A program made the translations under genes and the position numbers. A stretch of DNA of 64,000 nt from Ectopseudomonas mendocina (GTDB lineage Bacteria; Pseudomonadota; Gammaproteobacteria; Pseudomonadales; Pseudomonadaceae): NCBI RefSeq assembly GCF_007049795.1, contig NZ_SCFY01000001.1, positions 248,001 through 312,000 on the forward strand, written 5' to 3'. Each line of letters starts with the position of its first letter. Positions within the stretch are counted from its first letter, which is position 1. Below, piece by piece: positions 8,881-18,643 of this stretch. A model generated the notes under the pieces. That model saw only the letters and a list, made by a program, of their open reading frames with translations. It was not told the DNA's origin and did no database searches.

Positions 8881-8943
8881 GTAGGGTGCGCCGCGCGCAC
8901 CACTGTCACGGCGTCGCTCACTGGTGCGCAGAGCGCACCCTAC
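8881..8943. repeat. REP-like palindrome, GTAGGGTGCGC family
   Basis: GTAGGGTGCGCCGCGCGCACC (first 20 bases matter) begins at 8881. It is mirrored by GGTGCGCAGAGCGCACCCTAC ending at 8943. A near copy is at 30492-30555 and a half copy at 47929-47946. Confidence 0.85.
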
Positions 8944-9053
8944 ACGCTCGCAAGGATGGTTCACTCCAGTCTGTTCATCCGGCGGGAACGTGGCGATTGG
9001 CTATAAAGACAACTTTGTGTCAATAATCGCCAACTTCACTCCAGGCCATCGTC

Positions 9054-9995
9054 ATGCTGCGCATCGCTTTGTACGTCTGCCCACAAACCGTCTGTTCCAG
9101 CCTGAGCATGGCGCAGGATGCCTTCAACCTGGCCAATCGCCTGGCCGGCACAACGCACTTTCAGTTGCAGCGTTTCAGCCTTGATGGCCAGCCCGTACAG
9201 TTGGATTTCGCGCAAATTAAGGTCGATGGTGGCCTACCGTTGGCCGAACAGGCAGACCTGCTGATCGTTCCCGCCACCGGCAGCGCCATCAGCCGTACCC
9301 TGGAGAGCAACGCCAAGCTGCTGCCCTGGCTGGCCCGGCGCGACCAGCAACAGGTGGCCAGCCTGTGTAGCAGCGCCTTTCTGCTGGCAGCTGCTGGCCT
9401 GCTCGATGGCCGTCAGGCGACCACCCACTGGGCCCTGGCTGACGCCTTCGCCCGGCACTTTCCCCAGGTGAAGCTGCGCAGCGACCTGCTGTTGACCGAG
9501 GATGGCCTGTTGTTCTGCTCCGGCGGGGCTCAGGCCGGGCTCGACCTGTGTCTGCATCTGATTGCCCTGCATGCCGGTGAATGGCTGGCGCAGCAGGTTG
9601 CCAGCGCCATGGTGATCGAACGCCAGCGCGGCACGCAGACCCGCTTCGCGCCGCTGCTGCCCAGCAACGACGATAAGACACTTGCCCCGCTGCTGACCTG
9701 GCTGCGCGAGCACCACGCCGAGGCAATCGATCTCAACCGCCTTGCGCAGCAGGCGCACTGTTCGCCACGCACCCTGCTGCGCCGTTTCAAGCAGGCCACC
9801 GGGCTGACCCCAGGCGATTACCTGCAACGCCTGCGCATCAGCCTCGCGCAGCAAGCGCTGGCCGGCTCGGCGCAGTCGCTGGAGCAGGTCGCCAGCCAGG
9901 TTGGGTTCACCGACCGTGCGACCTTCGCCAAGCGCTTCAAGCAGTTGTGTGGGGAAACGCCGGGCGCCTTCCGCAAGCGCATGCGGCGCAGTTAA
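9054..9995 (+). CDS. GlxA-type AraC family regulator with DJ-1/PfpI domain
   Basis: The 313-residue protein has two parts. Residues about 1-185 form a DJ-1/PfpI-like domain with the nucleophile-elbow cysteine in ASLCSSAFLLAAAGLLDG, followed by ATTHW. Residues about 205-310 hold two AraC-type helix-turn-helix motifs, ending in VGFTDRATFAKRFKQLCGETP. This is the GATase1-like AraC subfamily, whose members sense small nitrogenous metabolites such as arginine, carnitine or glycine betaine derivatives in pseudomonads. The target is not evident: no catabolic operon adjoins it. ATG at 9054. Confidence 0.9.
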   Translation: MLRIALYVCPQTVCSSLSMAQDAFNLANRLAGTTHFQLQRFSLDGQPVQLDFAQIKVDGGLPLAEQADLLIVPATGSAISRTLESNAKLLPWLARRDQQQVASLCSSAFLLAAAGLLDGRQATTHWALADAFARHFPQVKLRSDLLLTEDGLLFCSGGAQAGLDLCLHLIALHAGEWLAQQVASAMVIERQRGTQTRFAPLLPSNDDKTLAPLLTWLREHHAEAIDLNRLAQQAHCSPRTLLRRFKQATGLTPGDYLQRLRISLAQQALAGSAQSLEQVASQVGFTDRATFAKRFKQLCGETPGAFRKRMRRS

Positions 9996-10012
9996 ACCCT
10001 GGCAACGAAAAA

Positions 10013-10030
10013 GGGAGCCTGAAGGCTCCC
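10013..10030 (-). terminator. Rho-independent terminator after aapP
   Basis: GGGAGCC (10013-10019) pairs with GGCTCCC (10024-10030). On the minus strand the stem is followed by five T's, so it terminates the aap operon. It may also stop the convergent GlxA-type gene. Confidence 0.9.
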
Positions 10031-10052
10031 TGATCGATGGCGCAAAGCCGAC

Positions 10053-10814
10053 TCAGTGCAGGATCTGGCTGAGAAACAGCTTGGTGCGCTCGTTCTGCGG
10101 GTTGGTGAAGAAGGCGTTCGGCTCGGCCTCCTCGACGATCTCGCCCTTGTCCATGAAGATCACGCGGTTGGCCACGGTACGGGCAAAACCCATCTCGTGA
10201 GTCACGCAGAGCATGGTCATGCCGTCTTCAGCCAGACCGATCATGGTGTCGAGCACCTCTTTCACCATCTCCGGGTCGAGGGCCGAGGTCGGCTCGTCGA
10301 ACAGCATGATCTTCGGCTTCATGCACAGCGCACGGGCAATCGCCACACGCTGCTGCTGACCGCCGGAGAGCTGGCCCGGAAACTTGTTGGCCTGCTCGGG
10401 GATACGCACGCGCTCGAGAAAGTGCATGGCAATTTCCTCGGCCTGACGCTTAGGCATCTTGCGTACCCACATCGGCGCCAGGGTGCAGTTCTGCAGCACG
10501 GTCAGGTGCGGGAACAGGTTGAAGTGCTGGAACACCATACCCACTTCACGGCGAATCGCTTCGATGTGCTTGAGGTCGCTGGTCAATTCGGTGCCATCGA
10601 CCACGATGCGCCCCTGTTGGTGCTCTTCCAGACGGTTGATGCAGCGAATGGTGGTGGACTTGCCCGAACCGGACGGCCCACACAGGACGATACGCTCGCC
10701 CTGCTGCACGCTCAGGTTGATGTCCTTGAGCACGTGGAACTGGCCGTACCACTTGTTCACGCCCTGCAGCAGGATCATCGGCTCGGCGCTGGGTTGTTTG
10801 ATTGCTTCACTCAT
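10053..10814 (-). CDS. aapP: General L-amino acid ABC transporter, ATP-binding protein
   Basis: A 253-residue polar amino-acid ABC ATPase that energises uptake through AapQM. Walker A is GPSGSGKS (46-53), the signature is LSGGQQQR (about 148-155), and Walker B is IMLFDEP (about 169-175) with the switch His in [12 protein letters not shown]. It is the last gene of the aapJQMP operon, with a strong terminator 23 bp after its stop. A 156-bp spacer with a large palindrome separates it from aapM. Confidence 0.95.
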   Translation of the reverse strand: MSEAIKQPSAEPMILLQGVNKWYGQFHVLKDINLSVQQGERIVLCGPSGSGKSTTIRCINRLEEHQQGRIVVDGTELTSDLKHIEAIRREVGMVFQHFNLFPHLTVLQNCTLAPMWVRKMPKRQAEEIAMHFLERVRIPEQANKFPGQLSGGQQQRVAIARALCMKPKIMLFDEPTSALDPEMVKEVLDTMIGLAEDGMTMLCVTHEMGFARTVANRVIFMDKGEIVEEAEPNAFFTNPQNERTKLFLSQILH

Positions 10815-10860
10815 GACTCACTCCTCTTGAGGGGCTCGATTCAGGATTTAGCGAGCTAGA

Positions 10861-10943
10861 GCCAGGCAAGGCGAAAACATTCGAGGGAGCGCAATGTACG
10901 GTTGTACATGAGCATCCCGAGAGTGTTTTCAACGCCGCCTGGC
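10861..10943. repeat. Nested palindromic element inside the aap operon
   Basis: Left arm GCCAGGCAAGGCGAAAAC (10861-10878) pairs imperfectly with right arm GTTTTCAACGCCGCCTGGC (10925-10943). At the centre is a perfect small hairpin, ATGTAC-GGTT-GTACAT (10894-10909). The element lies between aapM and aapP. I recall similar elements dispersed in pseudomonad genomes, but no second copy is in this window. Confidence 0.7.
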
Positions 10944-10970
10944 CGACGCGCAGCAAATACTGATCAGCTC

Positions 10971-12068
10971 CTAACGCTTGTGGCCGGTATCCAGCTTCCG
11001 CTCGAGATGCAGCGAATAGCGGGACATGCCGAAACAGAAAATCCAGAAGACCAACGCGGCGAACACATAACCTTCGGTAGCCATACCCAGCCATGCCGGG
11101 TCGGTGGTCGCCTGCTTGATGCTGTTGAGCAGATCGAACAGGCCGATGATGATCACCAGACTGGTGTCCTTGAACAGGGCGATGAAGACGTTGACGATGC
11201 CCGGAATCACCAGCTTCAGCGCCTGCGGCAGGATCACCAGGCCCATCATCCGCCAGTAGCCCAGGCCCATGGCCGCAGCGGCTTCGTACTGGCCCTTGGG
11301 AATGGCCTGCAAGCCACCACGCACCACTTCGGCGATGTAGGCGGACTGGAACAGGATCACACCGATCAGCGCGCGCATCAGCTTGTCGAAATGCATGCCT
11401 TCGGGCAGGAACAGCGGCAACATCACCGAGGACATGAACAGTACGGTGATCAACGGCACACCGCGCCAGAACTCGATGAAGGTGACACAGATGACCTTGA
11501 TCGCCGGCAGGTTGGAGCGTCGCCCCAGCGCCAGCAGGATGCCCAGCGGCAACGCACCGGTGATGCCGACAGCAGCGATCACCAGGGTCAGCATCAGGCC
11601 GCCCCAACGGCTGGTGGAAACAACGTCCAGGCCGAATACACCACCGTGCAGCAGGGTCCAGGCGATGAACGGATAGATCGCCAGGAAAGCCAGACCGTAC
11701 ACCGCCTTGCGCGGCATCTGCGGCACGAACAGCGGCGCCATGCCGATGATCGCCAGCCACAGAGTGGCATCCACACGCCAGCGCAACTCGGTCGGGTAGA
11801 AGCCGTACATGAACTGACCGAAGCGCTGTTGGATGAACACCCAGCACGCGCCTTCCTTGGTGCAGTCGGCGCGAGTGCTGCCGACCCAGTTGGCATCGAT
11901 GATCGCCCACTGCAGCAGCGGCGGCACGATCAACCAGATCAGGTACAGCGCAAAAACGGTCAACAGGCTGTTGAACCAGTTGGAAAACAGGTTGGCCTTG
12001 AGCCAGCCCACCACACCGACGCTCATGCGCGGTGGCGGCAGGTCCGGTTTGAATGTATGAGTCTGCAT
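10971..12068 (-). CDS. aapM: General L-amino acid ABC transporter permease AapM
   Basis: A 365-residue inner-membrane permease of the HisM/GlnP type. The C-terminal ~220 residues hold the binding-protein-dependent transport domain, including the EAA loop (EAAAAMGLGYWRMMGLVILPQ). The N-terminal extension has several hydrophobic segments, which separates AapM from shorter polar amino-acid permeases. It pairs with AapQ to form the channel. The start ATG (12068) lies 9 bp after the aapQ stop, so the two are co-translated. Confidence 0.94.
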   Translation of the reverse strand: MQTHTFKPDLPPPRMSVGVVGWLKANLFSNWFNSLLTVFALYLIWLIVPPLLQWAIIDANWVGSTRADCTKEGACWVFIQQRFGQFMYGFYPTELRWRVDATLWLAIIGMAPLFVPQMPRKAVYGLAFLAIYPFIAWTLLHGGVFGLDVVSTSRWGGLMLTLVIAAVGITGALPLGILLALGRRSNLPAIKVICVTFIEFWRGVPLITVLFMSSVMLPLFLPEGMHFDKLMRALIGVILFQSAYIAEVVRGGLQAIPKGQYEAAAAMGLGYWRMMGLVILPQALKLVIPGIVNVFIALFKDTSLVIIIGLFDLLNSIKQATTDPAWLGMATEGYVFAALVFWIFCFGMSRYSLHLERKLDTGHKR

Positions 12069-12077
12069 GGCTGCTCC

Positions 12078-13262
12078 TTACCGCTCAGTCAGCGCGATGC
12101 GCTTGTTGTACCAGTTCATCAGCAGGGAAATGCTGATGCTGATGGCCAGATACACGCTCATGGTGATGGCGATCACCTCGATGGCCTGGCCGGTCTGGTT
12201 GAGCACAGTGCCGGCGAACAGCGACACCATGTCTGGATAGCCGATACCGGCAGCCAGGGACGAGTTCTTCGCCAGATTGAGGTACTGACTGGTCAGCGGC
12301 GGAATGATCACGCGCAGCGCCTGCGGGATGATCACCAGACGCAGAGTGACGCCCGGACGCAAACCCAGCGAGCGCGCTGCTTCGGTCTGACCATGGCTGA
12401 CCGCCATGATCCCGGAACGCACGTTCTCGGCGATGAATGCCGCAGTGTAGATGGTCAGTGCCAGGGTCAGCGCCATCAGCTCGGGGATCATCACCCAGCC
12501 GCCACGGAAGTTGAAACCGGTCAGCTCCGGCACACTCCACACCAGCGGGTTACCGCCGATCAGCACGGTGAGGCCAGGGATGATTACGATCAGCGCCAGC
12601 GAGGTCCACAACAGCGGGAAGATCTGACCAGTGGCCTCGCGGCGCTTCTTGGCCCAGCGTCCCAAGGCGATGATGCCGACGATGGTCGCCAGTACTACCA
12701 CCGCGAACAGGCCAAAACTCTCCGAAGGGCCAGGCGCCGGCATGTACAGACCACGGCTGTTGAGGAAGAAGACTTCACCCACGTCCAGGCTTTGCCGAGG
12801 ACCAGGCAGGGCAAGGAAGACCGCGAAATACCAGAAGAGGATCTGCAGCAACGGCGGAATGTTGCGGAAGATCTCGATGTAAACGGTGGCCAGCTTGCTG
12901 ATCAGCCAGTTAGGCGACAGCCGCGCCACACCCAGCAGGAAACCAAGGATGGAGGCCAGCACGATACCGATAAAAGACACCAGCAGGGTATTGAGCAAGC
13001 CAACCAGAAACACACGGGCGTAGCTGTCGCTTTCCGTGTAGTCGATCAGGTGCTGGGCAATACCGAAACCGGCGCTGTTATTGAGAAAAGCGAAGCCGGA
13101 AATGATCCCGCGCTTCTCCAGGTTGGCCTGGGTGTTCTGGAAGAGAAACCAGCCGAGCGCCACAACGGCGACAACGGCAATGATCTGGAAAGCCCAAGCG
13201 CGCACCTGCGGATCGTTCAGAAGCGATCCTCGCGGGCGCGGGGCATTAGCAGTCGTGTGCAT
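12078..13262 (-). CDS. aapQ: General L-amino acid ABC transporter permease AapQ
   Basis: A 394-residue polar amino-acid ABC permease. It has several membrane segments, a central insertion and the EAA loop near the C-terminus (EAARSLGLRPGVTLRLVIIPQ). I chose ATG 13262, giving MHTTANAPRPRG, the usual AapQ-like start; the frame stays open 33 nt further upstream. It follows aapJ across a 97-bp spacer holding a strong hairpin that probably tunes expression relative to the binding protein. Confidence 0.93.
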   Translation of the reverse strand: MHTTANAPRPRGSLLNDPQVRAWAFQIIAVVAVVALGWFLFQNTQANLEKRGIISGFAFLNNSAGFGIAQHLIDYTESDSYARVFLVGLLNTLLVSFIGIVLASILGFLLGVARLSPNWLISKLATVYIEIFRNIPPLLQILFWYFAVFLALPGPRQSLDVGEVFFLNSRGLYMPAPGPSESFGLFAVVVLATIVGIIALGRWAKKRREATGQIFPLLWTSLALIVIIPGLTVLIGGNPLVWSVPELTGFNFRGGWVMIPELMALTLALTIYTAAFIAENVRSGIMAVSHGQTEAARSLGLRPGVTLRLVIIPQALRVIIPPLTSQYLNLAKNSSLAAGIGYPDMVSLFAGTVLNQTGQAIEVIAITMSVYLAISISISLLMNWYNKRIALTER

Positions 13263-13324
13263 GACAACCCTCACGGAAGCCCCGGCCGCACGCAAGCCGG
13301 CCGGAGTTCACTTAATCGGAAACG

Positions 13325-13353
13325 ACAGCGGCAGGCCATAGGCCTGCCGCTGT
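13325..13353 (-). promoter_or_regulatory. Intercistronic hairpin between aapJ and aapQ
   Basis: ACAGCGGCAGGCC (13325-13337) and GGCCTGCCGCTGT (13341-13353) form a perfect 13-bp stem with a 3-nt loop and no T-run. Such hairpins after binding-protein genes usually protect upstream mRNA or partly terminate, giving more binding protein than permease. Confidence 0.8.
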
Positions 13354-13359
13354 GGACGG

Positions 13360-14388
13360 TCAACGCACCGGCGGTGCGTACTGCAGACCACCCTTGTTCC
13401 ACAGGGCGTTGAGACCACGTTCGATCTTCAGCTCGCTACCGGCACCAACGTTACGGTCGAAGGACTCGCCGTAGTTACCGACTTGCTTGACGATCTGTAC
13501 TGCCCAGTCTTTCGGCAGCTTGAGGTCTTTACCGAATTCACCTTCAGTACCCAGCAGACGTGCTACGTCCGGGTTCTTGGTGTCTTTGGCAGTGGCTTCG
13601 ACGTTGGCCGAGGTCACACCCAGCTCTTCGGCGTTGACCATGGCGAACAGGGTCCAGCGCACGATGTCGAACCACTCTTCGTCACCCTGGCGCACGACCG
13701 GGCCCAGAGGCTCCTTGGAGATGACTTCCGGCAGCACGACATAGTCGTCCGGGTTGGCCAGCTTGATGCGCTGTGCGTACAGCTGCGACTGGTCGGAGGT
13801 CAGCACGTCGCAACGGCCGGCTTCGACCGACTTGGCGCTCTCGTCAGAGGTATCGTAGGTGATGGGGGTGTACTTCATGCCGTTGGCACGGAAGTAGTCG
13901 GAGAGGTTCAGCTCGGTGGTGGTACCGGCCTGGATGCAGACGGTAGCCCCGTCCAGTTCCTTGGCGCTGGAAACGCCCAGCTTCTTGTTCACCAAAAAGC
14001 CCTGGCCGTCGTAGTAGTTGGTGCCAGTGAAGTTCAGACCCAGTGCGGCGTCGCGCGAGCTGGTCCAGGTTGTGTTACGCGACAGGATGTCGACTTCGCC
14101 GGATTGCAGCGCGGTGAAGCGCTCCTTGGCGGTCAGCGGGCTGTACTTGACCTTGGTCGCGTCGCCGAAAACCGCGGCTGCAACAGCGCGGCAGACGTCA
14201 ACGTCGAGACCCAGGTAGTTGCCTTTTTCATCGGCGTAGGAGAAGCCAGGCAGACCGTCGCTGATACCGCACTGCACGAAGCCTTTCTTCTGCACTGCAT
14301 CCAGGGTGGCGCCTGCCTGAGCAAAGCCACTGACACCGAGCACAGCTGCGGTGGTCAGCACAGCCAGGGTGGATTTCACCATCTTCAT
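13360..14388 (-). CDS. aapJ: General L-amino acid ABC transporter, periplasmic binding protein
   Basis: A 342-residue periplasmic amino-acid binding protein. It has a signal peptide (MKMVKSTLAVLTTAAVLG..AQA, cleavage about residue 24). The SBP_bac_3 fold follows, starting TLDAVQKKGFVQCGISDGLPGFSY. The specificity loop region includes NTTWTSSRDAALGLNF, typical of AapJ/BztA broad amino-acid binders. The ATG at 14388 is preceded by GGAGG at ideal spacing. It is first in the aapJQMP operon and separated from it by a stabilising hairpin. Confidence 0.95.
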   Translation of the reverse strand: MKMVKSTLAVLTTAAVLGVSGFAQAGATLDAVQKKGFVQCGISDGLPGFSYADEKGNYLGLDVDVCRAVAAAVFGDATKVKYSPLTAKERFTALQSGEVDILSRNTTWTSSRDAALGLNFTGTNYYDGQGFLVNKKLGVSSAKELDGATVCIQAGTTTELNLSDYFRANGMKYTPITYDTSDESAKSVEAGRCDVLTSDQSQLYAQRIKLANPDDYVVLPEVISKEPLGPVVRQGDEEWFDIVRWTLFAMVNAEELGVTSANVEATAKDTKNPDVARLLGTEGEFGKDLKLPKDWAVQIVKQVGNYGESFDRNVGAGSELKIERGLNALWNKGGLQYAPPVR

Positions 14389-15525
<1,137 letters not shown>

Positions 15526-15549
15526 CCGAACCGAAGAGATGCACAATAA

Positions 15550-17451
15550 ATGAGCACAGCGCCCCTCATTCGTACCCTGCAGGATATTCAACAGATCGAG
15601 AGCACGCCGCTGAGCGATCGCGGCCTGCCCGAGAGCACCTTTGATCTGATCCGCCGCACGGCCCAGGCCAGTCCGCATGCACCAGCGCTGTCGTTCATCC
15701 TCCAGGGCACGGCCGAAGAAGCCCCGCTACGCCTGAACTACACCGAGTTGCTCGGCAAAATCACCCAGACGGCCAACGCCTTCCATCGTCTGGGCCTGCG
15801 CCCGGGCAAGGCGGTGTCATTCCTGCTGCCCAACCTGCCGCAGACCCACTACACCATCTGGGGCGGCGAGGCGGCAGGGATCGTCAACGCGATCAACCCG
15901 CTGCTCGACGCCGAGCACATCGCCGAGCTGATCCACGCGTCGGACTCCGAACTGCTGGTGACCCTGGCGCCCTTCCCCGGTACCGACCTGTGGGACAAGG
16001 TCAACGCTCTGCGCGATCAGTTGCCGGAGTTGAAAGCGATTCTCTGCGTGGATATGGCCAACCTGCTGCCGGAGCCACAACGCAGCGCACTCAAGGCCCA
16101 GCGCGGCCCGCTACCAGAGGGCGTGCTGGACTTCGACGAGACCATCGCCGCCTGCCCAGCCGATCACCTGGAAAGTGGCCGCCTGATCGCCGCCGACGAT
16201 ATCGCCAGCTACTTCCACACCGGCGGCACCACCGGCACGCCAAAACTGGCGCCGCACAGCCACGGCAACGAAGTGGCGATGGCCTACAGCATGAACCTGG
16301 TGACGCGCTTCGGCGCCGGCGACGTGACGCTCTGCGGCCTACCGCTGTTTCACGTCAACGGCGTCATCGTCACCGGCCTGGCGGCTTTCATCGGCGGTGC
16401 CGAAGTGCTGCTGGCCACGCCTCAGGGCTATCGCAACACCACCTTGATCGGCAATTTCTGGAAGGTCATCGAGCGCCACAAGGTCAGCTTCTTCAGCGGT
16501 GTGCCCACCATTTATGCCGGCCTACTGCAGATTCCCAGCGAAGGCCATGACCTGTCCTCGCTGAAGTACGCCCTGTGCGGCGCTGCGCCCATGCCGGTGG
16601 AGCTGATTCGCCAGTTCGAGGCCAAGACCGGGCTGACCCTGCTCGAAGGCTATGGTCTGACCGAGGGCACCTGCGGCAGCTGCGCCAACCCTCCAGCCGG
16701 CGAGCGCCGCCCCGGCTCGATCGGCCTGCCCATGCCCTACTGCGAGGTGCGCATCAAGGTACTCGACGAGCAAGGGCAGTATCTGCGCGAAGCCGCGCCG
16801 AACGAAATCGGCAACCTGTGCATCCGTGGCGCCACGGTATTCAAGGGCTATCTGCAGGCGAGCAAGAACGCCGGCATCTGGGTCGATGGCGACTGGTTCA
16901 ACACCGGCGATCTCGGCCGCGTCGATACCGACGGCTACATCTGGCTGACCGGCCGCAGCAAGGACCTGATCATCCGCGGCGGCCACAACATCGACCCGCA
17001 GATGATCGAGGAAGCGCTGCACAAGCACCCGGCAGTGGCCATGGCCGCTGCAGTGGGCAAGCCAGACGAGAAGGCCGGCGAACTGCCGGTGGTCTACGTC
17101 CAGCTCAAACCCGGCGCAAAGGCCAGCGAGGTCGAATTGCTGGAGCATGCCGCCGCCCATATCCCCGAGCGCGCCGCGGTACCCAAGGACGCCTGGATCA
17201 TCGACGCCATTCCGCTCACCGCGGTGGGCAAGACCTTCAAACCAGCGCTGCGCTTCGATGCCATCGCCCGGGTTTACCAGGCGGCTATCGATGAGTTGCA
17301 CCCGGCTGTTCGGGTTGAAGTGCTGAGCGATGACAAGGCTGGTCAATTGGCCCACATCCACCTGCCGAATCAGGATCAGGCCTTGGCTGCCAGCATTGGC
17401 GAACGGCTGTCCGGCTACGCGGTGGGCCATCGCATTCACTTCGCAGCGTGA
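15550..17451 (+). CDS. Acyl-CoA synthetase (AMP-forming)
   Basis: A 633-residue member of the ANL adenylating superfamily that would activate a carboxylic acid with ATP and load it on CoA. The P-loop-like motif is YFHTGGTTGTPKLAPHSH near residues 222-239, the A5 motif is EGYGLTEGT, and the hinge/A8 region is STGDLGRVDTDGYIWLTGR-like (NTGDLGRVDTDGYIWLTGR). The catalytic C-terminal lysine lies in TAVGKTFKPALR. The protein is longer than typical fatty-acyl-CoA ligases (about 540-560), owing to an N-terminal stretch and a C-terminal extension past the lysine. Substrate unknown. Probably co-transcribed with the upstream esterase. Confidence 0.92.
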   Translation: MSTAPLIRTLQDIQQIESTPLSDRGLPESTFDLIRRTAQASPHAPALSFILQGTAEEAPLRLNYTELLGKITQTANAFHRLGLRPGKAVSFLLPNLPQTHYTIWGGEAAGIVNAINPLLDAEHIAELIHASDSELLVTLAPFPGTDLWDKVNALRDQLPELKAILCVDMANLLPEPQRSALKAQRGPLPEGVLDFDETIAACPADHLESGRLIAADDIASYFHTGGTTGTPKLAPHSHGNEVAMAYSMNLVTRFGAGDVTLCGLPLFHVNGVIVTGLAAFIGGAEVLLATPQGYRNTTLIGNFWKVIERHKVSFFSGVPTIYAGLLQIPSEGHDLSSLKYALCGAAPMPVELIRQFEAKTGLTLLEGYGLTEGTCGSCANPPAGERRPGSIGLPMPYCEVRIKVLDEQGQYLREAAPNEIGNLCIRGATVFKGYLQASKNAGIWVDGDWFNTGDLGRVDTDGYIWLTGRSKDLIIRGGHNIDPQMIEEALHKHPAVAMAAAVGKPDEKAGELPVVYVQLKPGAKASEVELLEHAAAHIPERAAVPKDAWIIDAIPLTAVGKTFKPALRFDAIARVYQAAIDELHPAVRVEVLSDDKAGQLAHIHLPNQDQALAASIGERLSGYAVGHRIHFAA

Positions 17452-17642
17452 TCCAGAGCGCGCAAGGACGCGCGCCAGTTAACAGCTTTGCACTTTCGCG
17501 CAACCACTGGTCGGCCGAGCCACTGGCAGACATTGCCACGCGTGGAGCCCGGGAATAATGTCGAACTCTATTCGTAGACACGACAGGGAGCGTTGGTGGT
17601 GCCCTCAGGCCTATTCGCCCGGCCAGGCCCGACGAGATCGCA

Positions 17643-18581
17643 ATGAAACCGGCGCACTGGCAGGCAGACCTGCAGCAAGTTCAGCACCTGCGACTATTTC
17701 AGAATGTCGCTACCAGCAGCCTGGATCAGTTGCTGCAGGGGTTTCGCGCGTGCGAGTTGGAAGCCGGCGAAGTGTTGCTCTCCCCCTTCAATCGCAACCA
17801 GTACCTCTATCTGCTGATCGAGGGCCAGTTGCGTGTCTATCTCGGGTCACTGGACAACCAGGCCGTGAGCACCCTCGAAGTCGGCGACTGCGCGGGTGAG
17901 ATCAGCTTCATCGACAACGAACATCCTTCTGCCTACGTCGTAGCCGAGCGCCCCTCCACGGTGCTGCGCCTGCATCGCGAATCGCTGGTCGCGCTGTTTC
18001 AGCAATCACCGCAGATGATGCAGAACCTGCTGGAGCTGCTCTGTGAGCGTGTGCGCCAGGGCAACCGGCAGATTCTCGACAGCGAGCAGAATGCCAATGT
18101 CGACACCCTCACCGGTTGCTTCAACCGACGTTGGCTGGAGCACGTCTTCGAACGCGAAAGCACCCGCTGTGCCTTCAACGACGCCCCCATCTCGCTGCTG
18201 ATGCTCGATGTCGACCACTTCAAGGCTTACAACGACCAGCACGGACATCTTGCAGGGGACTACGCCCTGTGCATGGTGGCGCACACCTTGCGCAGCCAGT
18301 TGCGGCCCAAGGACAGCCTGATACGGTTCGGAGGCGAGGAGTTCGTCATTCTCCTGCCGGATATCTGTGCCGAGGCGGCACGCAGTATCGGCGAACGCCT
18401 GCGCCTCAGCCTGGAGCAGATCGCCTCCTTCTACTCGCCGGTCGGCGTTCTGCCGGGCGTCACCATCTCCATTGGCCTGGCGCAGATGCAGCATCAGGAC
18501 AGCCTGCAGGGCCTGATCGCGCGTGCAGATGCCGCGCTGTACCAGGCCAAGCAGCAGGGGCGTAACTGCCTCAGCGGCTGA
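17643..18581 (+). CDS. Diguanylate cyclase with N-terminal cyclic-nucleotide-binding domain
   Basis: The 312-residue protein joins a CRP-type cNMP-binding domain (about 15-130, with the jelly-roll motif GDCAGEISFI at 81-90) to a GGDEF domain (about 150-312). The active site is GGEEF at 230-234, and the product-inhibition I-site RPKD is at 221-224, correctly spaced five residues before it. So it should make c-di-GMP with feedback control. No membrane span: a cytosolic enzyme probably gated by a nucleotide or another ligand. The phosphate-binding cassette of the cNMP domain lacks an obvious canonical arginine, so the ligand is uncertain. Confidence 0.92.
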   Translation: MKPAHWQADLQQVQHLRLFQNVATSSLDQLLQGFRACELEAGEVLLSPFNRNQYLYLLIEGQLRVYLGSLDNQAVSTLEVGDCAGEISFIDNEHPSAYVVAERPSTVLRLHRESLVALFQQSPQMMQNLLELLCERVRQGNRQILDSEQNANVDTLTGCFNRRWLEHVFERESTRCAFNDAPISLLMLDVDHFKAYNDQHGHLAGDYALCMVAHTLRSQLRPKDSLIRFGGEEFVILLPDICAEAARSIGERLRLSLEQIASFYSPVGVLPGVTISIGLAQMQHQDSLQGLIARADAALYQAKQQGRNCLSG

Positions 18582-18643
18582 CACCGCGCGTCGCGCTTCC
18601 CTGCTAGAGTGGCGCACATAACAACACGCCTGGATGGCTTCTC

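Noticed and set aside
10902..13412. An 836-codon open frame on the plus strand over aapM and aapQ
   Set aside because: It lies opposite two clear permease genes. Its Gln/His/Asp/Arg-rich composition is what high-GC antisense frames give. No domain.
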